Shown here: positions 1-5,458 of the stretch, one piece after another | Layout of the letters: each line of letters opens with the position of its first letter | How positions within the stretch are numbered: the first letter of the stretch is position 1 | Assembly: GCA_023430365.1 (NCBI GenBank) | Contig: JAEZAS010000246.1 | Coordinates: forward strand, 1-5,458 | Origin: Planctomycetota bacterium | Lineage (GTDB): Bacteria; Planctomycetota; Planctomycetia; Pirellulales; Pirellulaceae | Length of the DNA stretch: 5,458 bases | Reading direction: 5' to 3' | The notes under the pieces: model-generated | Database searches by the model: none | What the model was told of the DNA's origin: nothing | Seen by the model: only the letters and a program-made list of their open reading frames with translations | Made by a program: the position numbers and the translations under genes

Positions 1-404
1 GCCTTGTAGTTCATCTTGTAGATATGGTCGCCGGCGAGGATCACGACGTAGTCGGGGCGCTCTTTCTCCAGGGCGTAGATGTTCTGATAAACCGCGTCGG
101 CGGTTCCCTGATACCACTGCTCGTCGATCCGCTGCTGCGGCGGGACGACGTCCATGAACTCGCCCAACTCGCGGTTGAAGTACTGCCGCCAGCCGAGATT
201 CACGTGACGATCGAGGCTCATCGCCTTGTACTGCGTCAGCATCAGTACCTTGCGGAACTGGCTGTTGAGGCAGTTGGACAAGGTGAAGTCGATGATGCGG
301 TACAAACCGCCAAACGGCACCGCAGGCTTGGCCCGGTCGCGGGTGAGGGGTTCGAGGCGCGAGCCTTTGCCACCCGCCAAAATGACCGCCAAGATATCTT
401 TCAT
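1..404 (-). CDS. glgC: Glucose-1-phosphate adenylyltransferase, N-terminal part (cut by window edge)
   Basis: This enzyme makes ADP-glucose and pyrophosphate from ATP and glucose-1-phosphate, the first committed step of bacterial glycogen synthesis in the cytosol. The 134 visible codons carry the nucleotidyltransferase N-terminus in order: the nucleotide-binding loop LAGGKGSRLEPLT (9-21), RAKPAVPFGG (24-33), YRIIDFTLSNC (35-45), YQGTADAVYQN (98-108) and AGDHIYKMNY (124-133). RAKPAVPFGG and AGDHIYKMNY are typical of GlgC rather than of other sugar nucleotidyltransferases. The family is usually about 400-430 residues, so roughly two thirds, including the C-terminal beta-helix, lies beyond base 1. 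The ATG at 402-404 is chosen because the conserved core begins within eight residues of it. A GGAG sits 10 nt upstream. The gene follows asnB on the same strand after a 428-bp gap, so it probably has its own promoter. Confidence 0.95.
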   Translation of the reverse strand, partial: MKDILAVILAGGKGSRLEPLTRDRAKPAVPFGGLYRIIDFTLSNCLNSQFRKVLMLTQYKAMSLDRHVNLGWRQYFNRELGEFMDVVPPQQRIDEQWYQGTADAVYQNIYALEKERPDYVVILAGDHIYKMNYK

Positions 405-415
405 TATCTCTATAC

Positions 416-419
416 TCCG
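416..419 (-). promoter_or_regulatory. Putative ribosome binding site of glgC
   Basis: On the minus strand GGAG lies 10 nt before the glgC ATG (GGAGTATAGAGATA then ATG). The spacing is slightly long but usable. It is the only recognisable Shine-Dalgarno-like site ahead of a gene start here; the asnB and exporter starts have none. Confidence 0.45.
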
Positions 420-659
420 TACGCGCCGGGGAGGCGCCGTGGCGGTTTGCGACGCGATCGCGCGCGACAGGCCGCCTGAAAGTGTTCGCTGAGCGCAAGA
501 ACATCCGTTCGAGCGTTCCAACCAGAATCATCGGCCCGCGCAAAAACGCAAGTCACAGCAATCCAGGTCGATGCGCTTTCTTGCACATTTTCTCCGGCGA
601 CAGGCGGGAACGCAGCCGCGTGTGTGGTTGCCCCCGCGTCTGCGCCATCGTCGCCATCC

Positions 660-686
660 GGATTTTGGGCGGAATGCCGAAAATCC
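660..686 (-). promoter_or_regulatory. Candidate hairpin at the 5' end of the glgC leader
   Basis: On the minus strand GGATTTT, a C, GGC, the loop ATTCC, GCC, a C and AAAATCC form a 10-bp stem with one opposed C/C and a 5-nt loop. It begins 4 nt after the start site (about 690) predicted by the promoter at 697-725, so it would cap a long glgC leader and could affect RNA stability or translation. There is no T-run after it, so it is not an intrinsic terminator. The stem is directly visible; the role is inferred. Confidence 0.35.
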
Positions 687-696
687 CAACGGATGA

Positions 697-725
697 ATTC
701 TATCCGACCCTGCGCACGGTCCCAA
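697..725 (-). promoter_or_regulatory. glgC: Candidate sigma70-type promoter for glgC
   Basis: On the minus strand TTGGGA (720-725, 4/6 to TTGACA) and TAGAAT (697-702, 5/6 to TATAAT) are separated by exactly 17 bp. Transcription would start near 690 and leave a leader of about 286 nt before the glgC ATG. The site lies downstream of the asnB stop codon and of the inverted repeat at 763-836, as an independent glgC promoter should. A chance match of this quality is possible. Confidence 0.35.
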
Positions 726-762
726 GTGGTCGCTAGCGAGCGACGAGCCCCGTCCTCGACCC

Positions 763-836
763 GTAGCTGAATTCGACAGAATTCAGATGCCCGCGAACGG
801 AGCAAGGTTTCGCTGAATTCTGGCGAATTCAGCTAC
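763..836. repeat. Paired palindromic repeat (REP/BIME-like) at the asnB 3' end
   Basis: Two 24-bp arms (763-786 and 813-836) are inverted copies with one mismatch (23/24), separated by 26 bp. Each arm is itself a palindrome: CTGAATTC-TGGC-GAATTCAG in the right arm and CTGAATTC-GACA-GAATTCAG in the left. The DNA or RNA could therefore fold either as one long 24-bp hairpin or as two 8-bp tetraloop hairpins. The right arm overlaps the asnB stop codon (TAG at 833-835), so the asnB transcript ends in this structure. No T-run follows on the minus strand, so if it ends or protects the mRNA it does so by structure alone. The paired layout resembles REP/BIME elements of other bacteria; membership of a dispersed family is inferred. 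Confidence 0.8.
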
Positions 837-2794
837 AAGGAAACGTACGGTCGCGGACATTCCGCCCCCAGCAGCGACTGGTCCCCGATCCACCGTTGCA
901 GCCACAGTTCCAAGACCAGCAGCGCCCACAGCCGGGCGCTGTGGTTGATCCGGTGCTGCTCATGCTCGCGGAGCAGCCGCTCCACGACCTCGCCGCGGAA
1001 GAGCGAGCGCGAACGCGCCTGAGGGTCCAGCAGCGTATCGTGCAGCAGCGGGCGGAGCTTGCCCCGGAACCAATGTTCCAGCGGCACGCCAAAGCCCATC
1101 TTCGGCCGTCGCCAGATCGCTTCCGGCAGCAGGTCGCGCAGCGATCGATAGAGGATCCGCTTGCCTCGTCCGCGGCGGAGCTTCAGTCGGCTGGGGAGCG
1201 AGGCCGCCAGTTCCACCAGTCGATAGTCGAGAAACGGCGCTCGCACCTCGAGCCCGTGCGCCATCGAGGCAATGTCGACCTTCGTCATCAGATCGCCTGG
1301 CAGGTACGTCGTCACATCCGCCAGCGAAGCGGCCGTCACCGCGTCCCTCCGACCAGCGCGTCGCCACGCTCGCTCCAGAAAGGCCGCCGGATCGGAGTTC
1401 GGCAGCGCCGCCAGAAAAGCGTCGCTATAAAGCTCCGCCCGGCGGGTTTCGTTGAAGATCGAAATCCAATCGAGATACCTCCGCTCCGCAGGCAGCGCAA
1501 GCGCTTCGCAGAACCGGCGAAACTGTCGCAGCTTGCTCTTCTGCCTCGCTGGGACCGGAATCCGCTGCAGCCACCGCGACGCCAGCAGGTTCCGCACCGG
1601 AGCAACGCGGTCGAACGACTGCGCCAGCGCCACCGCGCGATATCGCGGATAACCGGCAAACAACTCATCGCCCCCATCGCCACTCAGCGCCACGGTCACG
1701 TGCTCGCGCGTAAGCTGCGACACATACCACGTCGGAATCGCCGAGCTGTCGGCAAAGGGTTCGTCGTAGTGCTCGATCAGCTTCGGCAGCACCTCAGCCG
1801 CATCGGGCGTCACCTGCAAGGTCCGATGGTCGGTTTTCAGATGCCGGGCCACTTGCTCGGCGTAGACGCTCTCGTCGTATTCCTTCTCGGGAAAGCTGAT
1901 TGTGAACGTCTTCACCGGTTCAGCCGCATGCCGCTGCATCAGCGCCACGATGAGTGACGAATCGATGCCTCCCGACAGAAACGCCCCCAGCGGCACATCG
2001 CTGCGCATCCGCAGTTGCACCGACGAATCGAGCAAGTCCCGCACCTGCGCGCCGGCTTCGGCGGCGCCGAGCGAGCGCTCGAACCCAAAATCGGGCTCCC
2101 AGAATGGCTTCACCGTCAGCCGATCATCCTGATACTCGGCATAGTGTCCCGGCGGCAGTTTGCGATAGCCCTTCAGGATGCAGTTCGGGTGCGGCACGTA
2201 CTGATAGGTCAGATACTCATCGACCGCCGCCAGGTCGAGCTCGCGCGACGCATCGGCAACCTCCAGCAGACTCTTCAGTTCGCTCGCAAACGTCAGCCGG
2301 CCGCGCTCGTGACGATAGACAAGCGGCTTCTTGCCGATCCGGTCCCGCGCGAGCACCAGCTTTCGCTGTCGCGAGTCCCAGATGGCAAACGCAAACATGC
2401 CGTTCAGATGAGCGAACCCCGCCGCCCCTTCGTCCTCGTACAGATGGACGATTGTCTCGGTGTCGCTGTCGGTGCGGAACTTGTGCCCCGAGCCTTCCAG
2501 CCGACGCCGCAGGTCGAGGTAGTTGTAGACTTCGCCGTTGAAGACGATCCACACCGTGCCGTCTTCGTTGCTCAGCGGCTGATGTCCGCAGGCCAGGTCG
2601 ATGATCGACAGCCGGCGGTGCCCAAGGCCCACACCCGGCATTGCCTCATAAGGCGGACGCAGCTGAAACTCGCTCCGATAAAGCCCGCGATCGTCCGGCC
2701 CCCGATGCGCGAGCGCATCGGTCATCCGCGCGAGCTGCTCCTCATCGAGCGAAAGCTGCGGATCGGTCCAGATGCCGCCAGTGATGCCGCACAT
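833..2794 (-). CDS. asnB: Asparagine synthetase (glutamine-hydrolysing), AsnB type
   Basis: This 653-residue cytosolic enzyme transfers ammonia from glutamine to aspartate using ATP, giving asparagine, glutamate, AMP and pyrophosphate. The N-terminal class II amidotransferase domain (about 2-190) begins MCGITGG, so Cys2 becomes the catalytic nucleophile after Met removal. It has RRLSIID (60-66), NGEVYNY (86-92) and SDTETIVH (110-117), the glutamine-binding elements. The synthetase domain has the ATP-pyrophosphatase loop SGGIDSS (274-280), YDEPFADSS (343-351), SGDGGDELFAGYPRY (371-385) and the C-terminal run from LPGDLMTKVDIAS (498-510) to RAPFLDYRLVEL (518-529). Length is normal and all key residues are present. 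The open frame reaches back to 2896, but the start at 2794 is fixed by the need for Cys2. No clear Shine-Dalgarno precedes it. Homologues also amidate other carboxylates, for example in surface polysaccharide clusters, so asparagine as product is likely, not certain. Confidence 0.95.
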   Translation of the reverse strand: MCGITGGIWTDPQLSLDEEQLARMTDALAHRGPDDRGLYRSEFQLRPPYEAMPGVGLGHRRLSIIDLACGHQPLSNEDGTVWIVFNGEVYNYLDLRRRLEGSGHKFRTDSDTETIVHLYEDEGAAGFAHLNGMFAFAIWDSRQRKLVLARDRIGKKPLVYRHERGRLTFASELKSLLEVADASRELDLAAVDEYLTYQYVPHPNCILKGYRKLPPGHYAEYQDDRLTVKPFWEPDFGFERSLGAAEAGAQVRDLLDSSVQLRMRSDVPLGAFLSGGIDSSLIVALMQRHAAEPVKTFTISFPEKEYDESVYAEQVARHLKTDHRTLQVTPDAAEVLPKLIEHYDEPFADSSAIPTWYVSQLTREHVTVALSGDGGDELFAGYPRYRAVALAQSFDRVAPVRNLLASRWLQRIPVPARQKSKLRQFRRFCEALALPAERRYLDWISIFNETRRAELYSDAFLAALPNSDPAAFLERAWRRAGRRDAVTAASLADVTTYLPGDLMTKVDIASMAHGLEVRAPFLDYRLVELAASLPSRLKLRRGRGKRILYRSLRDLLPEAIWRRPKMGFGVPLEHWFRGKLRPLLHDTLLDPQARSRSLFRGEVVERLLREHEQHRINHSARLWALLVLELWLQRWIGDQSLLGAECPRPYVSL

Positions 2795-2940
2795 GCGTTG
2801 GGTGTCTAGCCAGGATAAGAGGAGCTGCCAGGAGCTGTGCTGGCCCACGTTTCTAACGCAAAGCCACCCCAGCGCAAAGCCGCGAACCAAAGTCAAAACC
2901 CCACACCCCCAGTCTAGCTCCTCCCATCGCCGCTTGTCCC

Positions 2941-2986
2941 TTCGCCAGTGCCTCCTGGCCCCTTCGCCTCTTTGCCTCTTGGCCCC
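2941..2986. repeat. Imperfect tandem repeat between exporter gene and asnB
   Basis: Two adjacent units, 2941-2962 (22 bp) and 2963-2986 (24 bp), share TTCGCC at the left and TGCCTC[C/T]TGGCCCC at the right, differing by a 2-bp length change and a few substitutions. The plus strand is pyrimidine-rich, so the transcribed RNA is purine-rich and contains several GAGG/GGAGG strings. The array abuts the exporter stop codon (2987-2989). The rest of the 192-bp gap to asnB (2795-2940) shows only a short repeated GGAGCTG (2821-2827 and 2831-2837) and no convincing promoter. Confidence 0.6.
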
Positions 2987-4435
2987 TCAGTCCGCCTCCC
3001 GCAAAATCCCCTTCGCCACATACACCGGCCGGACGAGCTTTCGCAGTTCACCCATCTGGCTGGCGATATAGATGCCCCCCAGCAGGCAGCCGACGCTTCC
3101 CATGAAAATCGTCAGGGGCGCCCCGATCTGTTTTGCCAGGAACCCAGCCGCGAGCGTCCCAAATGGGGCGATGCCCATGAACGACATCGTGTAGAGGCTC
3201 ATCACCCGCCCCCGCATCCGATCCTCCACGATCGTCTGCAGGATCGTGTTGCAAGAGGCCATCTGGATCATCAAGCCACACCCGGTGAACGGCAGCACCG
3301 CCACCGCCAGCCAGTAAAACGGCGCGTGCGAGAAGATCATCAGCCCGATCGAGAACATCAGGCTGCCAAGGACCACCTTCCGCCCCAGTCCCAGCACCGT
3401 CGGCCGGGAAGCCATGTAGAGCGCCCCGGCGAGTGCCCCCAGTCCCGACGCCGTCATCATGATGCCCAGCGACTTGGCGTCTCCGTCATAGATCTCGCCG
3501 GCGTAGTAGGGGATGAACACGGTGTAAGGGATACCCAGCAGGCTCGTGATTGCCACCAGGCCCATGATCGCCCGAATCGGACGAAAGCCAATGGCGTAAC
3601 CCAGTCCCTCCCGGAAGCCGTGAATAAACCCCGCCATCCTCGGCCGCGCCGGTGTGACCGGTTGCTCGGCCGAACCGACTGGTCGCGGCACCACCGGTCC
3701 GGTGCCGCCGGGCAAGAGCGAGCGCCCGTGCCCGGGCTTCACATGCATCAGCAGCAGTGAAGTGATCACCGCCACATAGCTGACCGCGTTGAGCCAAAAG
3801 CAGGCCTGGAACCCGGCGATCGCCAGGACGAACGACGCCAGGGCAGGGCCCACCATGCGGGCGCCGTGAAACAGCGACGAGTTCAAGGCAATCGCGTTCG
3901 CCAGGTCCTCGCGATTGTGCAACATCTCGGGCAAGAACGCCTGCCGCGCCGGCATGTCGAACGCGTTCAGGCAGCCTTGCATCACCGCCAGGGCAATCAC
4001 CTGAACGAGGAGCGCCTGGAACCCCAGCGTTTCATCGACGAGCAGAGCCAGGAGCACCGCCTGCACCATCAGCAGCACCTGCGTGAGGAGGATCAGCCGC
4101 AGCTTGTTCACCCGGTCGATAACCACCCCTGCAAACGGCACGAGCAGGAACGACGGAATCTGCGCCGAGAAGCTCACCAGGCTCATCCAGAACTCGTCGC
4201 GCGTCACCTGGAACACTAGCCAGCTCAGCGCGAGCTGCTGCATCCAGGTGCCGATCAGCGAGATCGATTGCCCGCTGAAGAACAGGCGAAAATTTTGATT
4301 GCGCAGCGCCCGGCCGACCTGCGAAAGGCCGCGGCGAGGGACGATGGCCGTTTGAGTCGCCGCAGCCGCTTTGGGGGGAATGAGAGCGTCACCCTCCGCC
4401 GGCCGACTGGCTTCGCTGTTCGAATCTTGAAGCAT
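2987..4435 (-). CDS. Major facilitator superfamily exporter (MFS_3/DHA3-like)
   Basis: This 482-residue inner-membrane protein is predicted to export a small molecule by proton antiport; the substrate cannot be read from sequence. A soluble N-terminal tail (1-45) leads into LRNQNFRLFFSGQSISLIG (44-62), the usual opening of the MFS_3 (EntS-like, DHA3) branch. Twelve hydrophobic segments fit at about 51-76, 84-107, 112-133, 139-158, 183-206, 208-231, 287-311, 322-343, 350-369, 372-395, 411-433 and 437-459. A Pro/Gly/Arg-rich loop (about 232-275) separates the halves. Motif A appears as GVVIDRVNKLR (103-113) between helices 2 and 3, and NSSLFHGARMVGPALAS (185-201) fits helix 5. The ATG at 4433-4435 is the first available and has no Shine-Dalgarno. 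The ArsR-type gene 188 bp upstream on the same strand is a plausible regulator. Drug, siderophore or metabolite efflux are all possible. Confidence 0.9.
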   Translation of the reverse strand: MLQDSNSEASRPAEGDALIPPKAAAATQTAIVPRRGLSQVGRALRNQNFRLFFSGQSISLIGTWMQQLALSWLVFQVTRDEFWMSLVSFSAQIPSFLLVPFAGVVIDRVNKLRLILLTQVLLMVQAVLLALLVDETLGFQALLVQVIALAVMQGCLNAFDMPARQAFLPEMLHNREDLANAIALNSSLFHGARMVGPALASFVLAIAGFQACFWLNAVSYVAVITSLLLMHVKPGHGRSLLPGGTGPVVPRPVGSAEQPVTPARPRMAGFIHGFREGLGYAIGFRPIRAIMGLVAITSLLGIPYTVFIPYYAGEIYDGDAKSLGIMMTASGLGALAGALYMASRPTVLGLGRKVVLGSLMFSIGLMIFSHAPFYWLAVAVLPFTGCGLMIQMASCNTILQTIVEDRMRGRVMSLYTMSFMGIAPFGTLAAGFLAKQIGAPLTIFMGSVGCLLGGIYIASQMGELRKLVRPVYVAKGILREAD

Positions 4436-4465
4436 GTCGGTCGAAACTGCAAAACCTACGCCACC

Positions 4466-4615
4466 CCGTAGGGTAGGCTTCCAGCCTGCCCGTCAGAAAT
4501 CCCAACGACCAGGCGTCTATGACCAAGAGAGCTCGTATCGCGGCGAGTTTTTGGTCATTGGGATTTGGTCATCGGTCATTCGCTTTCTCGGGCAGGCTGG
4601 AAGCCTACCCTACGG
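4466..4615. repeat. 150-bp nested inverted-repeat element (MITE/BIME-like)
   Basis: Perfect 27-bp terminal inverted repeats (4466-4492 and 4589-4615) enclose a 96-bp centre. Each terminal repeat is itself a hairpin: GGGTAGGCT, loop TCC, then AGCCTGCCC (4471-4491), nine pairs with one T-G wobble. Inside lies a second inverted pair of 15 nt with one mismatch (4497-4511 against 4552-4566, core AAATCCCAA-GACCA). The right half has three close copies of GGTCAT (4553, 4567, 4574) and the left half one inverted copy ATGACC (4519-4524). There is no transposase, no coding frame and no clear target-site duplication. It fills most of the gap between the regulator stop codon (8 bp away) and the exporter start (30 bp away), so it would be transcribed in any joint mRNA and form a long hairpin there. 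Confidence 0.85.
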
Positions 4616-4623
4616 ACTCCGCC

Positions 4624-4947
4624 CTAGCCGATCTGGTTCAAATCGATCCGGCAGCAGCCGAATTCGATTCGTTTCGCTCCCTCTTGGTCGGGCTGGAGCG
4701 CGACATCGGGGTGGAGCGAGTACTCGATGAACCGGCCGTGGCGCGTCGCCTTCAGCACCTTGGCCCGCCGCAGCACGGCCAGATGGTGCGACACCTTGAC
4801 GATCTCTTCACCCAGTTCGGCGGAGATCTGGCTGACGTTCTTGGCCCCCTCGAACAGGCAGTGCAGGATGCGCAGCCGCTCCGGATCGGCGACCGCTTTC
4901 AGCCGCTCGGCACATTCCTTGAATTCATCCGTCGCCATCATGTCCAT
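4624..4947 (-). CDS. ArsR-family winged-helix transcriptional regulator
   Basis: A 107-residue cytosolic DNA-binding protein, normal length for ArsR/SmtB repressors, which bind as dimers to operator DNA. Residues 9-32 form the leading helices (RLKAVADPERLRILHCL, the family's usual LADPTRLRIL region). Residues 37-65 are the helix-turn-helix, with recognition segment KVSHHLAVLRRAKVL (51-65), and GRFIEYSLHPDV (71-82) is the beta wing. The metal-binding ELCVCDL motif of ArsR itself is absent. The only cysteines are C12, C30 and an adjacent pair C98-C99 near the C-terminus. The open frame extends back to 5343, but that extension is low-complexity and overlaps the neighbouring small ORF, so the start is set at the ATG ending at 4947; ATGs at 4941 and 4938 are equally possible. 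TAGAAT at 5001-5006 (minus strand) could be its -10 box, but no matching -35 is seen. The exporter downstream is the likely target. Confidence 0.85.
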   Translation of the reverse strand: MDMMATDEFKECAERLKAVADPERLRILHCLFEGAKNVSQISAELGEEIVKVSHHLAVLRRAKVLKATRHGRFIEYSLHPDVALQPDQEGAKRIEFGCCRIDLNQIG

Positions 4948-5019
4948 CGATCCATGGGGTTGGGTGGACGGCCAACCGGCCGGCTGCCTATGCGGAAGCG
5001 ATTCTAAATCCTGATCGCC

Positions 5020-5073
5020 AAAAAATGTAGCGGTCCCCGCGGGCAAGTACCTTCTGCCGTCTGAGCTACCGCT
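5020..5073 (-). terminator. Possible intrinsic terminator after the small ORF
   Basis: On the minus strand AGCGGT (5073-5068) pairs with ACCGCT (5034-5029), and after three bases (ACA) comes a run of six T (5025-5020). A second short stem GGCA/TGCC (5058-5055 with 5045-5042) lies inside the loop. GTAGC/GCTAC (5027-5031 with 5065-5069) offers a competing register. It starts at the stop codon of the 5066-5314 ORF and lies before the regulator gene, where a terminator would be expected. The outer stem is short and the loop long, so strength is doubtful. Confidence 0.35.
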
Positions 5074-5314
5074 TTGGCAGCGGCGGAGCGGCGCCGAACA
5101 GTTCTCGCCGGATTTGCACCTCACGCTGCCGCTCGCGCCGCGTCTTGTGCGGCACATTGTCCAGCCGCTCGACCATCGCTTGAACAGTCTCGATTGCGTC
5201 GATTTCTGCCGTGATCGAATCCACTTTACGACCGGCCGCAACCGGGGAACGTCCTTCAACACCAGACTTTGCGGCCGACGCGGTCGTTGCAGCCGTCTCG
5301 ACCGGGTGGCCCAA
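5066..5314 (-). CDS. Small hypothetical protein, TTG start
   Basis: An 82-residue product that I do not recognise. The first 30 residues are Ala/Thr/Gly-rich and likely disordered. From about residue 31 (VDSITAEIDAIETVQAMVER) it looks like two charged amphipathic helices, followed by a basic stretch KTRRERQREVQIRREL and the tail FGAAPPLPKR. No signal peptide, membrane segment or cysteine is present. Codons from residue 31 on end in G or C about 73% of the time, and the composition is protein-like, unlike the overlapping frames, which favours real coding. The only start near the frame opening is TTG at 5312-5314, with GGGAG ending only one base before it, too close for an ideal site. A GTG at residue 31 is an alternative start giving 52 residues. 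The basic C-terminal helix could bind nucleic acid or a partner, but that is speculation. Confidence 0.5.
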   Translation of the reverse strand: MGHPVETAATTASAAKSGVEGRSPVAAGRKVDSITAEIDAIETVQAMVERLDNVPHKTRRERQREVQIRRELFGAAPPLPKR

Positions 5315-5458
5315 GCTCCCGCTGTTTGAACGGTGGTGCGCAATTATCTGGACCTAGGCTAACGCGGGCATTCTACCGCCCCCTAGTTTGGTGGATTAAA
5401 ATCGCTTCCGTCCGGTAGGCGGCTGATCACCGTCGAATATCCGACCGCGCTGCAGGCG
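5315..5458. other. Edge region, nothing assignable
   Basis: Both strands have short frames that run off the window: a minus-strand frame ending in TAG at 5383-5385, which could be the last 25 codons of an upstream gene, and a plus-strand frame after a TAG near 5384 that contains LITVEYPTALQA but no standard start codon. Neither is long enough to call. GATAAT on the minus strand (5345-5350) resembles a -10 box for the small ORF but lacks a good -35 at 17 bp. Confidence 0.3.

Larger units (their letters stand above)
405..832. other. Intergenic region between asnB and glgC
   Basis: This 428-bp stretch holds no convincing gene. The short open frames in it (for example 410-805 minus and 482-736 plus) have no recognisable motif, are rich in Arg, Ser and Cys as chance frames in GC-rich DNA are, and overlap the inverted repeat. 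What it does hold, from right to left: one arm of an inverted-repeat element (763-836), a small hairpin GTCGCT-AGCG-AGCGAC (729-744), a candidate minus-strand promoter (697-725), a 10-bp leader hairpin (660-686), the palindrome CGCGATCGCG (453-462), and a 5-bp GC stem GCGCC/GGCGC (423-437) just upstream of the glgC ribosome binding site. I see nothing specific in 487-659. Confidence 0.7.

Noticed and set aside
410..805. 131-residue minus-strand frame between asnB and glgC
   Set aside because: It has a non-ATG start, no motif and a composition typical of chance frames, and it runs through the inverted-repeat arm and the candidate promoter.
763..836. CRISPR or phage attachment site interpretation of the repeated GAATTC strings
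   Set aside because: There are only two units, facing each other rather than direct, with no further spacers, cas genes or integrase in the window.
896..1957. 353-residue plus-strand open frame
   Set aside because: It is rich in Gln, Arg and His and lies antisense to the well-supported asnB; it is a shadow of GC-rich coding DNA.
2795..2896. 34-residue N-terminal extension of AsnB in the same frame
   Set aside because: Class II amidotransferases need the catalytic Cys at position 2 after Met cleavage; the Met at 2794 followed by CGI gives that, and an extension would block activity.
2889..2896. TTGACT on the minus strand as a -35 box for asnB
   Set aside because: No acceptable -10 hexamer lies 16-18 bp downstream.
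2948..3760. 270-residue plus-strand open frame opposite the exporter
   Set aside because: It is dominated by His, Arg, Gln and Pro and is antisense to a membrane-protein gene; such composition is the expected mirror of hydrophobic codons.
5060..5070. GGTAGCTCAG on the minus strand, resembling a tRNA D-arm
   Set aside because: No acceptor stem, anticodon arm or T-arm can be built around it at the right spacing, and it coincides with the stop codon of the small ORF and the terminator-like hairpin.
4948..5343. N-terminal extension of the ArsR regulator giving a 239-residue protein
   Set aside because: The extra 132 residues are Arg/Ser-rich with no domain, while a more protein-like frame overlaps on the same strand. 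ArsR regulators are normally about 100-120 residues.

Overview
This window reads like a chromosomal segment of a GC-rich bacterium. It is most plausibly a planctomycete of the Pirellula type. That is an inference from weak or absent Shine-Dalgarno sites, wide intergenic gaps and the style of the intergenic palindromic repeats; no rRNA or other marker gene is present to prove it. All supported genes lie on the minus strand, so transcription runs from high to low coordinates.

In transcription order: (1) an edge stretch, 5315-5458, with nothing assignable; (2) a small hypothetical protein with a TTG start (5066-5314), followed by a hairpin and T-run that may be a terminator (5020-5073); (3) a small ArsR-type winged-helix repressor (4624-4947); (4) a 150-bp nested inverted-repeat element (4466-4615); (5) a DHA3-like major facilitator exporter (2987-4435); (6) a 192-bp gap that starts with an imperfect tandem repeat; (7) a complete class II glutamine-dependent asparagine synthetase, AsnB (833-2794); (8) a second inverted-repeat element overlapping the asnB stop codon (763-836); (9) a 428-bp gene-free leader with a candidate promoter and a 5'-end hairpin; (10) the N-terminal 134 codons of glucose-1-phosphate adenylyltransferase, GlgC (1-404), cut by the window edge.

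The repressor and the exporter may be a regulator-transporter pair, although the repeat element separates them. AsnB (asparagine synthesis, or amidation of another carboxylate) and GlgC (ADP-glucose for glycogen) are housekeeping-type enzymes with no evident link to the exporter. I see no new multi-gene system. The most interesting material is non-coding: two unrelated intergenic repeats share one architecture, in which each arm is itself a small palindrome and two arms face each other, as in paired REP (BIME-like) elements.
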